Source of the DNA: Pedobacter aquatilis
GTDB taxonomy: Bacteria > Bacteroidota > Bacteroidia > Sphingobacteriales > Sphingobacteriaceae
Direction: 5' to 3'
DNA: 64,000 nt
Assembly (NCBI RefSeq): GCF_030409415.1
Contig: NZ_JAUFPW010000035.1
Span: 1-64,000 of the forward strand
The position numbers were made by a program, and so were the translations under genes. The first letter of the stretch is position 1; the number at the start of each line of letters is the position of its first letter. The notes under the pieces were generated by a model. The model did not search any database. It saw only the letters and a list, made by a program, of their open reading frames with translations, and had not been told where the DNA came from. This document shows, piece by piece, positions 53,537-63,052 of this stretch.

Positions 53537-54205
53537 ATGGATAATAGAGTAAAACAGGCGCTTTCTGCCTCATTAAATAAATATGCTGAAGTTTCGGCAG
53601 TTGAAGTTGGAAATTTTGAAACAGAGTTACTTGCGGCTTTTGAACTGGAAGTTAACTTTTTAGATAAAGTAACTGCCTTTGATGCCGTGTTCGATTCAAA
53701 CCCGAACTTTGAAGAATTAAGAGAAGTTTTTTTTGATTTATTGATGGTAAATTTCTTCAGTAGTGATGTGCAAAAGCTTGAAGAAGATTATTTAGAGAGC
53801 GAAGAATGGGCAAATATTGAAGAAGAAACAATAGAAAGAGGGACGGAGCTTTTAAACCTGTTGCTATACATTAAAGAATGTAAGGATGAAGATTTAGACC
53901 CTGAGTTAGGCGATTTCTTAAAGGAATTTTTATTAGTTGAGGATGATGAATTTCAAGATGAATTTGAAATTTATGAAGAACTAATCAGCAACCAGCAACT
54001 TGCAGAAAGTAGCGTTGAAGCAATTTGTAAGGCATCAAACAAGTTAAACATCAGTGAAGAGATGAAAGAATTATTCGTTTCTTTTATGGTATTTTTCCTT
54101 GATACTGAGGGCAGTGCAACAACGGTTCAGGAAATAAATAAATTTAGTAGTAACAAATCATTCGATTCTGCTACTTATATATTAATTACAACCATTAATA
54201 ACTAA
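53537..54205 (+). CDS. acidic protein of unknown function
   Basis: The 222-residue protein is strongly acidic (Asp/Glu-rich stretches such as EDYLESEEWANIEEETIE and KECKDEDLDPELGD), predicted all helical, without signal peptide or membrane segment. I do not recognise a family. The neighbours, a pseudo-dihydroorotase and DUF4199, have occurred together in my recollection of other Bacteroidetes, but that is not verified. DUF4199 starts 13 nt after its stop. Confidence 0.7.
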   Translation: MDNRVKQALSASLNKYAEVSAVEVGNFETELLAAFELEVNFLDKVTAFDAVFDSNPNFEELREVFFDLLMVNFFSSDVQKLEEDYLESEEWANIEEETIERGTELLNLLLYIKECKDEDLDPELGDFLKEFLLVEDDEFQDEFEIYEELISNQQLAESSVEAICKASNKLNISEEMKELFVSFMVFFLDTEGSATTVQEINKFSSNKSFDSATYILITTINN

Positions 54206-54218
54206 ATTCAATCTCAGT

Positions 54219-54752
54219 ATGGAACAACAAATAATTGAAGAAGAAAAAAAGCCTAATGCCTTAGCATTTAAAGTTGCAATAAGTTTTGCAATATACTCTA
54301 TTGCTATAATGTTTATCCTAAAGCTTATAGGTATTGATTCAACTAATCCAGAATTGCCAATTTCAGAAAAGATCATTGCAATGGTTTTGTCATATGGCGT
54401 TTTTATAGTTGCAATTTTTTATGCTCAAATTACTCATAAGAAAGAACTTGGAGGTTATATTACCTACGGAAGAGCATTTTCAACTGGTTTTAAAGTAGCT
54501 GCGTATGCGGGATTATTTGTTGGTTTATTGTTTGTGCTTTATTATAAGGTTTTAGACCCAACGGCTCTTGACAAAATTGCGGATGTAGCAATTGAGCAGG
54601 CAAATGGCGATGAGCAAAAGATTAAAGGTATTGAAATGATGCGTGGCTATATGTGGATTTTCACAGCTTTCGGTGCTGCAATAGCATATACACTTCTAGG
54701 ATTACTGGAAAGTTTAGTTACATCAGCAATAATTAAAAAAGAACGAGGATAA
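54219..54752 (+). CDS. DUF4199 membrane protein
   Basis: The 177-residue protein has four transmembrane helices (about 15-37, 50-70, 88-108, 140-165) and an amphipathic region of about 40 residues after the third helix. This is the DUF4199 plan, a family seen mainly in Bacteroidetes with no known function. It is cotranscribed with the acidic protein gene and ends at a hairpin terminator. Confidence 0.8.
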   Translation: MEQQIIEEEKKPNALAFKVAISFAIYSIAIMFILKLIGIDSTNPELPISEKIIAMVLSYGVFIVAIFYAQITHKKELGGYITYGRAFSTGFKVAAYAGLFVGLLFVLYYKVLDPTALDKIADVAIEQANGDEQKIKGIEMMRGYMWIFTAFGAAIAYTLLGLLESLVTSAIIKKERG

Positions 54753-54771
54753 CAAAATCATAAAAATTTCT

Positions 54772-54820
54772 AACGTGCAAGTTTTATCATTTTATTTGAT
54801 GAAATTTGCACGTTTTATTT
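54772..54820 (+). terminator. hairpin terminator after the DUF4199 gene
   Basis: aacgtgcaa (54772-54780) pairs with ttgcacgtt (54806-54814), with an inner atca/tgat pairing, followed by a T-rich tail. Confidence 0.8.
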
Positions 54821-54845
54821 TAAAAGTAACGAGTTTAAGCCCTGG

Positions 54846-54877
<32 letters not shown>

Positions 54878-54879
54878 AA

Positions 54880-55830
54880 ATGGATATATCAATTGTAGTA
54901 CCTTTATATAATGAAGATGAATCGCTACCCGAATTAACGGCGTGGATTGCTAAAGTAATGATGGAGCATAACTTCAGTTACGAAATTCTTTTAATAGATG
55001 ATGGCAGCACCGATAAATCCTGGGAAGTTATTGAATCGTTGAAACTACAAAATGATGCAATAAAGGGAATCAAATTCAGAAGGAATTACGGTAAATCAGC
55101 TGCATTAAATGTTGGCTTTGAAGCCACACAGGGCGATGTTATCATTACTATGGATGCCGATTTACAAGATAGTCCTGATGAAATACCTGAATTATACCGC
55201 AGAATAAAAGAAGAAAAACTCGATTTAATTTCTGGCTGGAAAAAGAAACGTTACGACCCAATAACGAAAACAATCCCGACTAAATTATTTAATGCTGCAA
55301 CACGCAAAATGAGCGGCATTCAGTTAAATGATTTCAATTGTGGTTTAAAAGCATATAGAAGCGATGTCGTTAAAACCATCGAAGTTTATGGTGAAATGCA
55401 CCGTTATATACCTGTAATTGCTAAATGGGCAGGTTTCAGTAAAATTGAAGAACAGGTTGTTGAGCATCGTGCCCGTAAATATGGTACAACAAAATTCGGT
55501 TTTAGCAGGTTTATTAATGGCTTTTTAGATTTACTTTCAATCTTTTTCGTAGGTAAATTTGGAAAACGACCAATGCACTTTTTTGGTTCTCTGGGTGTTT
55601 TAAGTTTTCTAATTGGAACTTTTTTGGCCCTTTGGATGATTGGAGAAAAGCTTTACCACATCGCAGCACATATTCCTTATAAAAGGGAAATAACCGATCA
55701 GCCTTTGTTTTACATTGCTTTGGTTGCAATTGTAGTTGGTTCTCAAATGTTTTTAACAGGCTTTGTTGCAGAGTTGGTTACTCGAAATGCACCCGAAAGA
55801 AATCAATATTTAATAGAAAAGAGGGTTTAA
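54880..55830 (+). CDS. GT2 glycosyltransferase, DPM1/GtrB-like
   Basis: The 316-residue enzyme would transfer a sugar from a nucleotide donor to a lipid (polyprenyl phosphate) carrier. The GT-A domain has VVPLYNEDESLPEL, the DDGSTDKSW motif, and the MDADLQDSP DxD. Two C-terminal helices (about 235-255 and 270-295) anchor it, as in GtrB-like proteins. The leader contains tactttctacttt words. It is separated from the second glycosyltransferase by about 75 nt of palindromic sequence. Confidence 0.9.
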   Translation: MDISIVVPLYNEDESLPELTAWIAKVMMEHNFSYEILLIDDGSTDKSWEVIESLKLQNDAIKGIKFRRNYGKSAALNVGFEATQGDVIITMDADLQDSPDEIPELYRRIKEEKLDLISGWKKKRYDPITKTIPTKLFNAATRKMSGIQLNDFNCGLKAYRSDVVKTIEVYGEMHRYIPVIAKWAGFSKIEEQVVEHRARKYGTTKFGFSRFINGFLDLLSIFFVGKFGKRPMHFFGSLGVLSFLIGTFLALWMIGEKLYHIAAHIPYKREITDQPLFYIALVAIVVGSQMFLTGFVAELVTRNAPERNQYLIEKRV

Positions 55831-55902
55831 GGCAAAAGGTTTAGGGCTAAAGGTTTTACGCCCAGCGCTTTTTCCTTTTACCTTCAACCTTTTACCTTTT
55901 TA
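55831..55902. repeat. imperfect inverted repeat of AAAGGTTT words
   Basis: aaggcaaaaggtttagggctaaaggtttt and the following ccttttaccttcaaccttttacc segment are partly complementary. It follows the first glycosyltransferase stop and runs to the next gene's start; it may terminate transcription. Confidence 0.6.
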
Positions 55903-55904
55903 AC

Positions 55905-56873
55905 ATGTTTTTCTCCATTATAATTCCACTTTATAATCGTCCGCAAGAAATAAACGAACTTTTATACACTTTAACTAAGCAAACCTATTTGCAGTTTGAG
56001 GTTTTGGTTATTGAAGATGGGTCGAGAGATGATGCAACGACAATTGTAGAAAGTTATTCGAATAAGCTTGATATCAGCTATTATTATAAAGAAAACGCGG
56101 GACAAGGTTTTGCAAGGAATTTTGGTTTTGAAAAGGCAAAAGGCGATTACTTCGTCATTTTTGATTCGGATTGTTTAATTCCATCGAATTACCTGGAGAT
56201 TGTTAAAAACTACCTTTATGAGCATAGTTTAGATGCATACGGTGGTCCTGATGCAGCGCATGAAAGTTTTACGCCGGTTCAAAAAGCGATTAGTTATGCC
56301 ATGACATCGCCGTTTACAACAGGTGGCATTCGGGGCAACAAAAAACATGTTGGTCAGTTTCATCCTCGTAGTTTTAACATGGGGGTATCTCGCGAGGTTT
56401 GGGAACAGGTTGGTGGCTTTATTTTAACTCGTTTGGGCGAAGATATCGAATACAGTATCCGTATCCACGAGAATGGGTTTAAAATAGGTTTAATTCCTGA
56501 AGCAAAAGTCTACCACAAACGCAGAACTAGTTTTAGTCAGTTTTATAAGCAATTACACTTCTTCGGACGGGCAAGAATCAATATTTATAAACATTTTCCG
56601 AAAGAACTTAAGCTCGTACATTTCTTTCCAGCAGTATTTACGGTTGGCTTTATTTTCAGTGTTTTAAGTAATTTTGTTTACTTGCCATTGGCATATGTTT
56701 GTAATTTCTTCATTCTGATTTACTTTATGTTGATATTTTTTCATTCATGGTCGGTAAATAAATCGTTAAAAATTGCATTTTTGAGCATTATTTCCTCCTT
56801 TATTCAACTAACAGCCTATGGTTTAGGTTTTCTACAGGATTTATTTAAGAGAGTAATATTCAGTAAAAAGTAG
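55905..56873 (+). CDS. GT2 family glycosyltransferase
   Basis: The 322-residue enzyme has the GT-A fold with FSIIIPLYNRPQEI, the VIEDGSRDD motif and FDSDC (DxD). A loop with RGNKKHVGQFHPRSFNMGVSREVWE and GEDIEYSIRIHENG follows. Two C-terminal helices (about 245-285) suggest membrane association. Substrates are unknown. The start codon follows the aaccttttacc-type leader. Confidence 0.88.
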   Translation: MFFSIIIPLYNRPQEINELLYTLTKQTYLQFEVLVIEDGSRDDATTIVESYSNKLDISYYYKENAGQGFARNFGFEKAKGDYFVIFDSDCLIPSNYLEIVKNYLYEHSLDAYGGPDAAHESFTPVQKAISYAMTSPFTTGGIRGNKKHVGQFHPRSFNMGVSREVWEQVGGFILTRLGEDIEYSIRIHENGFKIGLIPEAKVYHKRRTSFSQFYKQLHFFGRARINIYKHFPKELKLVHFFPAVFTVGFIFSVLSNFVYLPLAYVCNFFILIYFMLIFFHSWSVNKSLKIAFLSIISSFIQLTAYGLGFLQDLFKRVIFSKK

Positions 56874-56918
56874 TAAGTTAAAACACATTGCAAAAAAAAA
56901 AGCAAGGCATAAAATAAA

Positions 56919-57707
56919 ATGATTAATTATCTTAAAGAAAGCACATTCGCGGTTAATGATGTAATTCAAAAAGCATGGAACATCACCAGAAAGCATTATT
57001 TTTCTATTGCTACCCTATGCTTTTTAATGTTTATTACAGCAAGCGCATCAAGCTTAATGGCTTTTTTTATTAAAGATGTGAGTAAAATACTAAGCTTTTT
57101 GATGGTTTGTATTTTCATTATGCTTTACTTCACAATTAATTTATCACTATTCAAATATATTTTTCACCTGATGGATGATGAATTGAATGACGTGAAAATT
57201 GTGGATACCATCCCAACAAGACAACAAATTATACGATTTTTAGTAGCTACTTTATATTTTGTGGGCTGTATTTTAGGCGTTTATTTAATAGTAATTTTAG
57301 TAGCATTCCCATTTATCTATACTGGAATTAATGTAGATATTGTTAAAAATGTAGCCATTTCGGTAGGTATTGTAGCCATATTTATTACCTGGTTAAGGAT
57401 TTCTTTCTTTCCGTTTTTCATTATTGATAAAAACGCAAAGCCTTTCGAATCTATTAAATTAAGCTTAGCTACGACAAAGGGTAATTTCACTAAGATTTTA
57501 TTACTTCTTATAATTTTGGGCGGCGGGTATTTAATTTATCTTTTATTAAACTACTTGCAGTGGCCAATTGTTGCTTTTATCGTAAACATATTAAGTTCGT
57601 TTATTATTGTGCCATTATCCAGCGTTGCTTTAACTGTAGCCTATCGTAAAATCTCTAGCGAATACAAAGGCGATGAGCATCCTGATATTTTGCATAATAT
57701 TGTTTAA
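56919..57707 (+). CDS. multi-pass membrane protein of unknown function
   Basis: The 262-residue protein has about six transmembrane helices and a N-terminal cytoplasmic segment. The layout recalls YciC/glycerophosphodiesterase-like membrane domains, but no signature is certain. It is on the same strand as the glycosyltransferases and 45 nt downstream of the second one. Confidence 0.65.
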   Translation: MINYLKESTFAVNDVIQKAWNITRKHYFSIATLCFLMFITASASSLMAFFIKDVSKILSFLMVCIFIMLYFTINLSLFKYIFHLMDDELNDVKIVDTIPTRQQIIRFLVATLYFVGCILGVYLIVILVAFPFIYTGINVDIVKNVAISVGIVAIFITWLRISFFPFFIIDKNAKPFESIKLSLATTKGNFTKILLLLIILGGGYLIYLLLNYLQWPIVAFIVNILSSFIIVPLSSVALTVAYRKISSEYKGDEHPDILHNIV

Positions 57708-57750
57708 ATATTCATTCAATCATTCTCTAATTCAAAATTTATTTATTTAA
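57708..57750. repeat. ATTCAATC-type words before the GH3 gene
   Basis: attcattcaatcattctctaattcaaaa runs up to 57737 before the AT-rich end at the ATG (57751). It shares attcaatcattc and attctctaattca with the leaders of ccmC and dnaJ. Confidence 0.8.
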
Positions 57751-59250
57751 ATGGGAATAAAAGCAGCGTTAAGTAAACCATTTGCGGCATTTGCAGTTTG
57801 GCAAATCAATAAGTGGAAACATAATGCGGTTCAGGTTCAGCATAAAATACTACAGAAACTGATTTCCAGTGCTCAGGCGACTGATTTTGGGAAAGACCAT
57901 CAGTTTTCATCCATTAAATCCTATGCGGATTTTAAGCAAAATGTTCCTGTAAGGGATTATGAAGGCCTTAAAACTTACATTGATAAGGTCGTTGAAGGTG
58001 CGGAAAATGTACTTTGGCCAGGCAAACCACTCTATTTTGCAAAAACATCCGGCACAACATCGGGCGTGAAATATATTCCGCTCTCAAAAGAATCGATGCC
58101 CGAGCACATTAAGGCTGCCCGGAATGCAATCCTAACTTACATTAACGAAACGGGTAAAACGGATTTTGTTAATGGCAAAATGATTTTTTTACAGGGAAGT
58201 CCGGTTTTAGCGATGAAGCATGGTGTAAATGTTGGTCGCCTTTCTGGTATCGTTGCCCACCATGTTCCTAATTACCTGCAAAAAAATAGATTGCCTTCTT
58301 ATCAAACTAATTGCATAGAAGACTGGGAACAGAAAGTTGATGCGATTGTTGAAGAGACTTTACAAGAAAACATGACCTTGATTTCCGGTATTCCGCCATG
58401 GGTTCAGATGTATTTTGATAAGCTTAGTGAAAAAGCCAATGGCAAGAAAATTAAAGACATATTCAAAAACTTTAGTTTGTTTATTTACGGCGGCGTAAAC
58501 TTCGAACCTTACCGGGCAAAGATTGAGCAAAGCATAGGTAAGAAAATAGATTCGATTGAAACTTATCCTGCATCCGAAGGATTTATTGCTTATCAGGATT
58601 CGCAAAAAGCTAAGGGTTTATTATTGCTTGCTGATGCAGGCATCTTTTACGAGTTTATCCCTGCGGATGAGTATTACAATGAAAATCCAACACGATTATC
58701 GCTAGGCGAGGTTGAATTGAATACAAATTATGCCTTGATATTAAATACAAACGCGGGTTTATGGGGTTACAGCATTGGCGATACCATAAAGTTTGTGTCT
58801 AAAAATCCTTATAAAATTGTAGTTACCGGGCGTATAAAGCATTTTATATCGGCCTTTGGCGAACATGTAATAGGCGAGGAAGTAGAGCATGCATTGTTAA
58901 CTGTTGCCAATGAAGAAAAAGTAGAAATAACAGAATTTACAGTTGCACCACAGGTAAACCCTAAAGAAGGAGAACTGCCTTATCATGAGTGGTTTGTAGA
59001 GTTTTCTGTTGCGCCAAAGGATATGGCTACGTTCAGTAAAAAAGTTGATGAGGCTTTGCAGAAAAAAAATATTTACTATTTTGACCTGATTGAAGGTAAG
59101 ATTTTGCAACCTTTAGTAATTCGTTCTTTACAAGAAGATGCTTTTGTTAATTATATGAAAAGTGAAGGTAAATTAGGCGGACAGAATAAAGTGCCGAGGT
59201 TGAGTAATGACAGGAAGTTAGCAGATGAATTGGGAAGGTATATAGTTTAA
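57751..59250 (+). CDS. GH3 auxin-responsive promoter family protein
   Basis: The 499-residue protein belongs to the GH3 acyl-adenylate family. Motif FAKTSGTTSGVKYIPLS (ATP-binding P-loop-like) and GYSIGDTIKF and the C-terminal GRIKHFISAFGEHV motif are present. Plant members conjugate amino acids to hormones; bacterial substrates are unknown. Its role cannot be inferred from the adjacent glycosyltransferases. Confidence 0.87.
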   Translation: MGIKAALSKPFAAFAVWQINKWKHNAVQVQHKILQKLISSAQATDFGKDHQFSSIKSYADFKQNVPVRDYEGLKTYIDKVVEGAENVLWPGKPLYFAKTSGTTSGVKYIPLSKESMPEHIKAARNAILTYINETGKTDFVNGKMIFLQGSPVLAMKHGVNVGRLSGIVAHHVPNYLQKNRLPSYQTNCIEDWEQKVDAIVEETLQENMTLISGIPPWVQMYFDKLSEKANGKKIKDIFKNFSLFIYGGVNFEPYRAKIEQSIGKKIDSIETYPASEGFIAYQDSQKAKGLLLLADAGIFYEFIPADEYYNENPTRLSLGEVELNTNYALILNTNAGLWGYSIGDTIKFVSKNPYKIVVTGRIKHFISAFGEHVIGEEVEHALLTVANEEKVEITEFTVAPQVNPKEGELPYHEWFVEFSVAPKDMATFSKKVDEALQKKNIYYFDLIEGKILQPLVIRSLQEDAFVNYMKSEGKLGGQNKVPRLSNDRKLADELGRYIV

Positions 59251-59306
59251 ATTGTTTTATTGTTATATTGTTGCATGATTCCCTACTACATTTTAATCTA
59301 ATTAAT

Positions 59307-59705
59307 ATGGAACAGAAATACTTGCAATTGAATCAAATATCAGCATACAAAAAGTCCTTTCACCTTAGTAATCACATATGGGAAATTATTGCTAATTGGG
59401 ATGCTTTCGCAAAGCAAACTATTGGTAAACAATTTGTAAATGCAGTTGATTCCGTTTCAGCTAACATCGCAGAGGGTTTTGGGAGGTATCATAAAAAGGA
59501 TAAGATTAAATTTTATTATTATAGCTTTGGCAGCGTAAAAGAATGTTTTGATTGGAATGAAAAAGCAAAAATTAGAAAGTTAATAAGTGAAGAAGAGTAT
59601 AATGACATATTCGCCACGTTAGAAAACTTGCCTAAGGAAATCCATCAACTTATAAGATTTACCAACGATAGATTAAAAACTTATGTTTCCAGCAATTGTG
59701 TTTGA
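59307..59705 (+). CDS. four-helix bundle protein (S23/IVP family)
   Basis: The 132-residue helical protein matches the family first seen as open frames in 23S rRNA intervening sequences. Its segments QTIGKQFVNAVDSVSANIAEGFGRYH and KIKFYYYSFGSVKECF are signature-like. The ATG at 59307 is preferred to an upstream TTG. In this genome it is chromosomal and not inside an rRNA gene. Its function is unknown. It ends 20 nt before dxr. Confidence 0.85.
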   Translation: MEQKYLQLNQISAYKKSFHLSNHIWEIIANWDAFAKQTIGKQFVNAVDSVSANIAEGFGRYHKKDKIKFYYYSFGSVKECFDWNEKAKIRKLISEEEYNDIFATLENLPKEIHQLIRFTNDRLKTYVSSNCV

Positions 59706-59725
59706 AACAATAGAAAGAGGAACAA

Positions 59726-60913
59726 TTGAGCAATACAACAATACAACAATCAATAAAAAACATCATCATATTAGGCTCTACGGGGAGCATAGGTACACAG
59801 GCGCTCGAAGTTATTCGGGATAATCCTTCAATCTTTAAAGTTTCCGTGCTATCTGCATTAAAGAATTCGGAATTGCTTATCCGGCAGGCTAAAGAATTTA
59901 AGCCTGAGGTTGTTGTAATTTGTGATGAAAGTAAATATCTTGAAGTTAAAAGTGCTTTAAGCTCTTTTGATATTAAAGTTTTAGCAGGAGAAGATGCCCT
60001 TACAGAGGTTGCAGTTTATCCGAAGGGTGAAATTGTGCTTACGGCCTTAATGGGTTCTGTTGGCCTAAAACCAACCATTGCTGCAATTAAAGCTGGTAAA
60101 AATATTGCATTAGCCAATAAAGAAACCCTGGTTGTTGCCGGCGAACTGGTTACACAATTGGCCATTGAGAATCAGGTTAAAATATTACCGGTCGATTCCG
60201 AACATTCGGCCATTTTTCAATGTCTGGTAGGCGAGGAGCATAACGAAATCGAAAAAATTTACTTGACGGCTTCTGGTGGTCCGTTTTTAGGAAAGGATAA
60301 AAATTTTCTAGCATCAGTAAAAAAGGAACAGGCTTTAAAACATCCTAACTGGGTAATGGGCGCTAAAATTACCATCGATTCTGCCAGTTTAATGAATAAA
60401 GGTTTAGAGGTAATTGAGGCTAAATGGCTGTTTGGGTTAGAAGTGGAGCAAATCGACGTTATCGTTCATCCACAGTCGATTATTCATTCTATAGTGCAAT
60501 TTACGGATGGCTCTATGAAAGCACAAATGGGTGTGCCTGATATGAAATTGCCGATTCAGTATGCAATCAATTATCCCGATAGGCTAAAAAACAATTTTAA
60601 GCGTTTTAATTTCCTGGATTACCCAAACTTTAGCTTTCAAAAGGCTGATATGGAAACCTTCAGAAATTTAGAGCTGGCTTTTCAATCGTTAAGAAAGGGT
60701 GGGAATATGCCTTGTATTTTAAATGCAGCTAATGAAATTGTGGTTGAGGCATTTTTAAAAGATAAGATTGGCTTCCTGGCAATGAGTGAGGTAATTGAAC
60801 GTTGTATGGAGGAAATCAGTTTCATTGAAAACCCACAATTGAACGATTATTTAGAAACTGACAAACATAGCCGTATCTTAGCGGCCGAATTAGTAACAAA
60901 AAGTATATTTTAA
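59726..60913 (+). CDS. dxr: 1-deoxy-D-xylulose 5-phosphate reductoisomerase
   Basis: The 395-residue enzyme commits DXP to the MEP isoprenoid pathway. The NADPH motif LGSTGSIG is at residues 16-23, followed by ALANKETLVVAG, the metal-binding VDSEHSAIFQCL, and the catalytic loop HPNWVMGAKITIDSASLMNKGLE. The start is TTG at 59726, with a purine-rich agaaagagg at 59712-59720; the first ATG in frame would remove essential sequence. Its distance to rseP is 29 nt. Confidence 0.95.
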   Translation: MSNTTIQQSIKNIIILGSTGSIGTQALEVIRDNPSIFKVSVLSALKNSELLIRQAKEFKPEVVVICDESKYLEVKSALSSFDIKVLAGEDALTEVAVYPKGEIVLTALMGSVGLKPTIAAIKAGKNIALANKETLVVAGELVTQLAIENQVKILPVDSEHSAIFQCLVGEEHNEIEKIYLTASGGPFLGKDKNFLASVKKEQALKHPNWVMGAKITIDSASLMNKGLEVIEAKWLFGLEVEQIDVIVHPQSIIHSIVQFTDGSMKAQMGVPDMKLPIQYAINYPDRLKNNFKRFNFLDYPNFSFQKADMETFRNLELAFQSLRKGGNMPCILNAANEIVVEAFLKDKIGFLAMSEVIERCMEEISFIENPQLNDYLETDKHSRILAAELVTKSIF

Positions 60914-60942
60914 CATCTAACATAAAAATTTTAGAATAGCAT

Positions 60943-62259
60943 ATGAATGGATTGATAATGGCGGGACAGCTGCTGCTTGGATTGTCTATATTGGTAATAT
61001 TACACGAATTAGGACATTTTCTGGCGGCAAGGGCTTTTGGAATTAAAGTAGAAAAATTTTATTTGTTTTTTGATGCATGGGGTTTTAAGCTTTTTAGTTT
61101 CAAAAAGGGAGATGTAGAATATGGCGTTGGTTGGTTACCCTTGGGTGGCTATGTTAAAATTGCCGGAATGATTGATGAGAGTATGGACACCGAGCAAATG
61201 GCTCAACCTGCTCAACCTTGGGAATTTCGTTCTAAACCAGCCTGGCAACGCTTAATTGTAATGTTAGGCGGTATCATTGTAAATGTAATTGTTGGTATCA
61301 TTATTTTCTGGATGCTGACTTTCAAGTATGGTGAAACTTTTACGCCAAATAGTGCCGTTGTAAATGGCATTCAGGTGGGTAAAGTAGCTTCTGATATTGG
61401 CTTAAGAAATGGTGATAAAATTTTAGCCATTAATGGCAATAAGGTAATTCGTTTCGAAGAATTAAAAAGTTCGAAAGTTTTAATGGGTAATACCTTGTTA
61501 ACAGTTATCCGTGGAGATAAGACCATAGAAATCAAAGTTCCAGATGATTTCCTGAACAAAGTTGCCGATGGTAAAAGTTTATTTGCCGAGCCACGTTTAA
61601 AAAGCATTGCAGATAGCTTATTGCCTGGTTATGGTGCTATCAAAGCCGGAATGAAAGTTGGTGATAAAATTACCGCTGTAGATGGGATTCCAGTTACTTT
61701 TCAGGATGAAATTAAACCAATTACTTTAAAAAAGAAAGGTAAAACAGTTGCTGTAGATGTTGATAGGGCAGGTACACCGTTGCAGTTTAATGTTGCCGTA
61801 GATACTGCAGGAGCTATCGGTTTTTACGGAAACTTTAATGAGATAAAGCGTAAAACCATCAATTATAGCTTCATGGCTGCATTGCCTATTGGTGCAAATA
61901 TGGCCTGGAGCACTTTTATGGATAACGCTAAAGGCATCGGTAAAATGATTACAGGTAAAGTTAGTGCCCGAAACATCAGTAGTCCGATTGGCATTGCGAA
62001 GGTTTATGGTAGTACCTTTGATTGGGTTAAATTCTGGACTCTAACGGGTTTAATATCAATGGCGCTTGCCTTTATGAATTTATTGCCAATCCCAGGTTTA
62101 GATGGTGGTCATGTAGTGTTTCTATTAATCGAAATGGTGCAGCGTAAACCAGTAAGCGAAAAAGTGCTCGAAAAGGCGCAAATTGCAGGCTTTGTAATTC
62201 TGATTAGTTTAATGGTATTTGCTTTTGGTAATGATATTTTAAAAATATTCGGTAAGTAA
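60943..62259 (+). CDS. rseP: site-2 protease RseP
   Basis: The 438-residue membrane zinc protease would cleave anti-sigma factors or signal-peptide remnants within the membrane. HELGH at about residues 21-25 is catalytic; the second metal-binding motif is NLLPIPGLDGGH near the C-terminus. Two PDZ-like regions (about 130-220 and 210-290) lie in the periplasmic part. The dxr-rseP order is common in bacteria. It ends at a perfect 18-bp hairpin. Confidence 0.94.
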   Translation: MNGLIMAGQLLLGLSILVILHELGHFLAARAFGIKVEKFYLFFDAWGFKLFSFKKGDVEYGVGWLPLGGYVKIAGMIDESMDTEQMAQPAQPWEFRSKPAWQRLIVMLGGIIVNVIVGIIIFWMLTFKYGETFTPNSAVVNGIQVGKVASDIGLRNGDKILAINGNKVIRFEELKSSKVLMGNTLLTVIRGDKTIEIKVPDDFLNKVADGKSLFAEPRLKSIADSLLPGYGAIKAGMKVGDKITAVDGIPVTFQDEIKPITLKKKGKTVAVDVDRAGTPLQFNVAVDTAGAIGFYGNFNEIKRKTINYSFMAALPIGANMAWSTFMDNAKGIGKMITGKVSARNISSPIGIAKVYGSTFDWVKFWTLTGLISMALAFMNLLPIPGLDGGHVVFLLIEMVQRKPVSEKVLEKAQIAGFVILISLMVFAFGNDILKIFGK

Positions 62260-62276
62260 AAAACTTAGCATATGAG

Positions 62277-62327
62277 ATTGAGGCTAAGATTGAGGACTTA
62301 ATCTCAATCTTAGCCTCAATTTTTGTT
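62277..62327 (+). terminator. perfect 18-bp hairpin terminator after rseP
   Basis: attgaggctaagattgag (62277-62294) is completely complementary to 62303-62320, with an 8-nt loop and a T-rich tail. The next gene starts 23 nt later. Confidence 0.9.
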
Positions 62328-62349
62328 TTATACCCAATTTATTTTTTAT

Positions 62350-62868
62350 ATGAATTATTTCGAATTCTATGAGTTACCTGTTTCTTTTAAACCAGATTTG
62401 AATTTGGTTAAGGTTAAGTTCTATGCACTGAGTAAAAAGTTTCATCCAGATTTTTATGCAAATGAAAGTGAAGAGAAGCAGCAAGAGGTTTTAGATTTAT
62501 CTACCTTGAATAATAAGGCTTACCAGGTTTTAAGCAATCAGAAAAAGACACTTCAATATGTTTTGGCGTTGAAAGGTGTTGTTCAAGCCGAAGAATCATA
62601 TCAACTTCCTCAATCTTTCTTAATGGATATGATGGATGTGAACGAAGCTTTGATGGATTTGGAATTTGAGCCTGATGCTGAAAAGTTACAGAAAGTAATT
62701 GCTGATGTTAATTTGATTGAAAATGAACTGGATGCGGAGTTGGCAAAACTTACCACTGAATTTGATGAGCAGTCGGCTGAATCTGAAAATTCGCTGAAAG
62801 ATATTAAAGATATTTTTTACCGCCAGAAGTATATTGCAAGAATCAGAGAAAAACTTCCTAAATCTTAA
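62350..62868 (+). CDS. hscB: Fe-S cluster co-chaperone HscB
   Basis: The 172-residue J-protein hands IscU to a HscA/DnaK chaperone. The J-domain HPD lies at residues 32-34 (SKKFHPDFY). A C-terminal three-helix bundle (from about 75) fits HscB. The ATG at 62350 (MNYFEFYELP) is the natural start; a longer frame from 62323 is AT-rich leader. hscA and isc genes are not near, apart from iscX and ferredoxin 40 kb away. Confidence 0.88.
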   Translation: MNYFEFYELPVSFKPDLNLVKVKFYALSKKFHPDFYANESEEKQQEVLDLSTLNNKAYQVLSNQKKTLQYVLALKGVVQAEESYQLPQSFLMDMMDVNEALMDLEFEPDAEKLQKVIADVNLIENELDAELAKLTTEFDEQSAESENSLKDIKDIFYRQKYIARIREKLPKS

Positions 62869-63052
62869 ATATGTTATGCTTGCATAATATATGGCTTTAA
62901 ATGCAATCATCATGCCTTAGAATAGCAATAGGTTAGGAATAGGCCTGCCACAAACTTTGCCTCAGGTATCAATAACACCGGATTGTAAAATCATAATTTA
63001 GTTTTTGAGGATGACTTAGTTTGGCTTACATTCGAAGCAAACAATCAGATTC

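Noticed and set aside
59268..59306. N-terminal extension of the four-helix bundle protein (TTG start)
   Set aside because: The ATG at 59307 fits the family start and the extension is atypical AT-rich leader.
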